From: an uncultured Aquimarina sp.
Lineage (GTDB): Bacteria > Bacteroidota > Bacteroidia > Flavobacteriales > Flavobacteriaceae
NCBI GenBank assembly: GCA_947492105.1
Contig: CANLMN010000014.1
Span: forward strand, 46,471 to 110,470
Length of the DNA stretch: 64,000 bases
Direction: 5' to 3'
Both the position numbers and the translations under genes were made by a program. Below, piece after piece: positions 63,024-64,000 of the stretch. How positions within the stretch are numbered: position 1 is the stretch's first letter; each line of letters starts with the position of its first letter. The notes beneath the pieces were generated by a model. It was not told the origin of the DNA. It did not search any database and worked only from the letters and a program-made list of their open reading frames with translations.

Positions 63024-64000
63024 TTACTTTTTAGAAATACCAGATAGAATTTTTATTCCACTTTTTTTTATAAGTTCACTGGCATTAAAATCATGACAAA
63101 TACTGGGGTGAATCTTATAATCAAAAATCATAGCATGATTCTTAATCATGCTATTAAAGCTATAATTAGTTACTAATTGGGTGCGTTCAGATACTTTAGC
63201 AAGTTCAATGTCATGTGTGGCAATGATTCCAGAGGTTTTGAGTGTGCTCATTTGATGGATCAACGAATAACCTCCCTTATGTCGATCTTCTGAGTTTGTG
63301 CCCTTGAAAATTTCATCTAGAAGAAAAAAGACATTGTCATTATTCATTATCAGCTTTAGCATTTCTTCTATTCTATTAAGTTCTGCATAAAAAGAAGAAA
63401 TTCCTTCTTTCAAATTATCTTGGGTTCTCATACTGGTGAATAAGTTCAGGTTAGAGACCTTTGCATAGGTAGCACAACAAGGCGCACCAGCTAATGCCAG
63501 TACAATGTTTACTCCAACAGTTCTCAGAAAAGTGCTTTTTCCTCCCATGTTAGAGCCCGTTATCATTGTAATATGGCCTGTTCTTTCTGAGGAAAAATTA
63601 TTGCAAACCCGTTTATTAGCGACTAGTAAAGGATGTCCTAATGATTCAAAATGGACATAGTTGTTTTTTTCTGTGATTTCCGGAAATGAAAAGGAGGGGT
63701 TTGCAAAGCAAAAACCAGCAATACTATTAAGTGCTTCAAATTCACTAATAGCGTTAGCCCATGATTCTAGAAAGGCCTTATTCTTAGATTTCCATTTTTC
63801 TGTTCCAATAACCATGTGGATATCCATGAGTAAAAAAAAGTGGCTAAGTTCCAAAAAGCATATGATTTACCGCTATGTTTTTAAATTCTGTCCAAGTAGT
63901 ATTAGAAGCAAAAGCTATTGTTACTACTTTAGCCATTCTATTGGTGGAATTTTTGATTTTTTCTAGTACCAAGAACCAATTAAGATAATTTTGAAGATAT
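63024..64000 (-). pseudogene. MutS-family ATPase (MutS domain V type), probably frameshifted; extends beyond window
   Basis: 63024-63854 is an open frame of 276 aa with a MutS-type ATPase: ALNSIAGFCFANPSF, Walker A GSNMGGKST (100-108), TSMRTQDNLKEGISSFYAE, Walker B VFFLLDEIFKGTNSEDR and IIATHDIELA. Normal members of this family of membrane-associated MutS-like proteins are about 590 aa. The frame starts only with a TTG. Upstream, another frame reads YLQNYLNWFLVLEKIKNSTN and FKNIAVNHMLFGT then stops. Removing one T from the T5 run at 63853-63857 (minus-strand sense) joins the two frames as NHMLLELSHFFLLMDIH, which fits the family. It is either a pseudogene, a sequencing error or a slippage site. 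Confidence 0.7.

Noticed and set aside
62862-63047. 61-codon plus-strand frame
   Set aside because: It lies inside repeats A3 and C6 and runs into the end of the MutS-family gene; a by-product of repeat sequence.

Overview
The window is a 64 kb stretch of an AT-rich Bacteroidota chromosome, most likely a marine member of the Flavobacteriaceae. The evidence is type IX secretion signatures (a PorV/PorQ-family barrel and two proteins with T9SS C-terminal sorting domains), many short SCxx lipoproteins, an ECF sigma / FecR / TonB-receptor cassette, TTG or GTG starts where no ATG is available, A-rich start regions without strong Shine-Dalgarno sequences, and flavobacterial gene orders such as secA-DUF2795-cob(I)alamin adenosyltransferase. 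No rRNA, tRNA, CRISPR array, transposase or prophage gene was seen.

Layout. 1-7.7 kb (mostly minus): the 5' end of secA, a DUF2795-like protein, a PduO-type adenosyltransferase, a small membrane protein, a MacB/LolD-like ATPase, a methyltransferase-fold protein without its SAM-binding loop, an HMG-CoA lyase, a minimal T9SS-tagged protein, pyrD and a PorV-like barrel. 7.8-18.8 kb (plus): phosphatidylserine synthase, apolipoprotein N-acyltransferase, an ABC-F ATPase, radC, a DUF7033-type protein, a YjjG-like phosphatase and an envelope trio. 19.1-21.5 kb: rarA and an outer-membrane barrel. 21.8-34.7 kb: one long combined arginine-proline operon (GNAT, argG, argC, proC, argD, proA, proB, argF', argB, argE, a TlpA-like gene, argH) that ends in a strong terminator. 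It is preceded by a 37-codon leader peptide whose tail holds three Arg and two Pro codons within seven, followed by hairpins; this looks like an attenuator reading both end products. The transcarbamylase carries Ser at the residue that separates acetyl- from succinyl-ornithine enzymes, which predicts the succinylated pathway.

35.5-40.1 kb: an RNA-repair island, with a WYL regulator divergent from two RlaP-type nucleotidyltransferases and an RtcB RNA ligase. The same palindrome (ACGCA-N7-TGCGT) lies before the WYL gene and before rtcB and is a candidate operator. The DNA between the WYL gene and the first rlaP is unusually rich in hairpins. 40.7-47.8 kb: a TonB receptor / FecR / ECF sigma cassette, divergent lipoproteins, and small Lys/Glu-rich envelope proteins. 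47.8-52.2 kb: a decayed TPR gene, a secreted GH5 cellulase-like enzyme, and a lipoprotein with sixteen histidines almost all at heptad spacing. 52.2-64 kb: cardiolipin synthase, a DUF302 protein, a three-gene membrane-glycan operon, a lipoprotein with an internal duplication, and a MutS-family ATPase that appears frameshifted at the window end.

Three families of short dispersed intergenic repeats (called A, B and C here) occur throughout. They share ATACC...GGTAT ends and a common core, exist as full, internally deleted, half and chimeric copies, and look like non-autonomous MITE-type elements. All functional calls come from reading the sequence; no database search was run.
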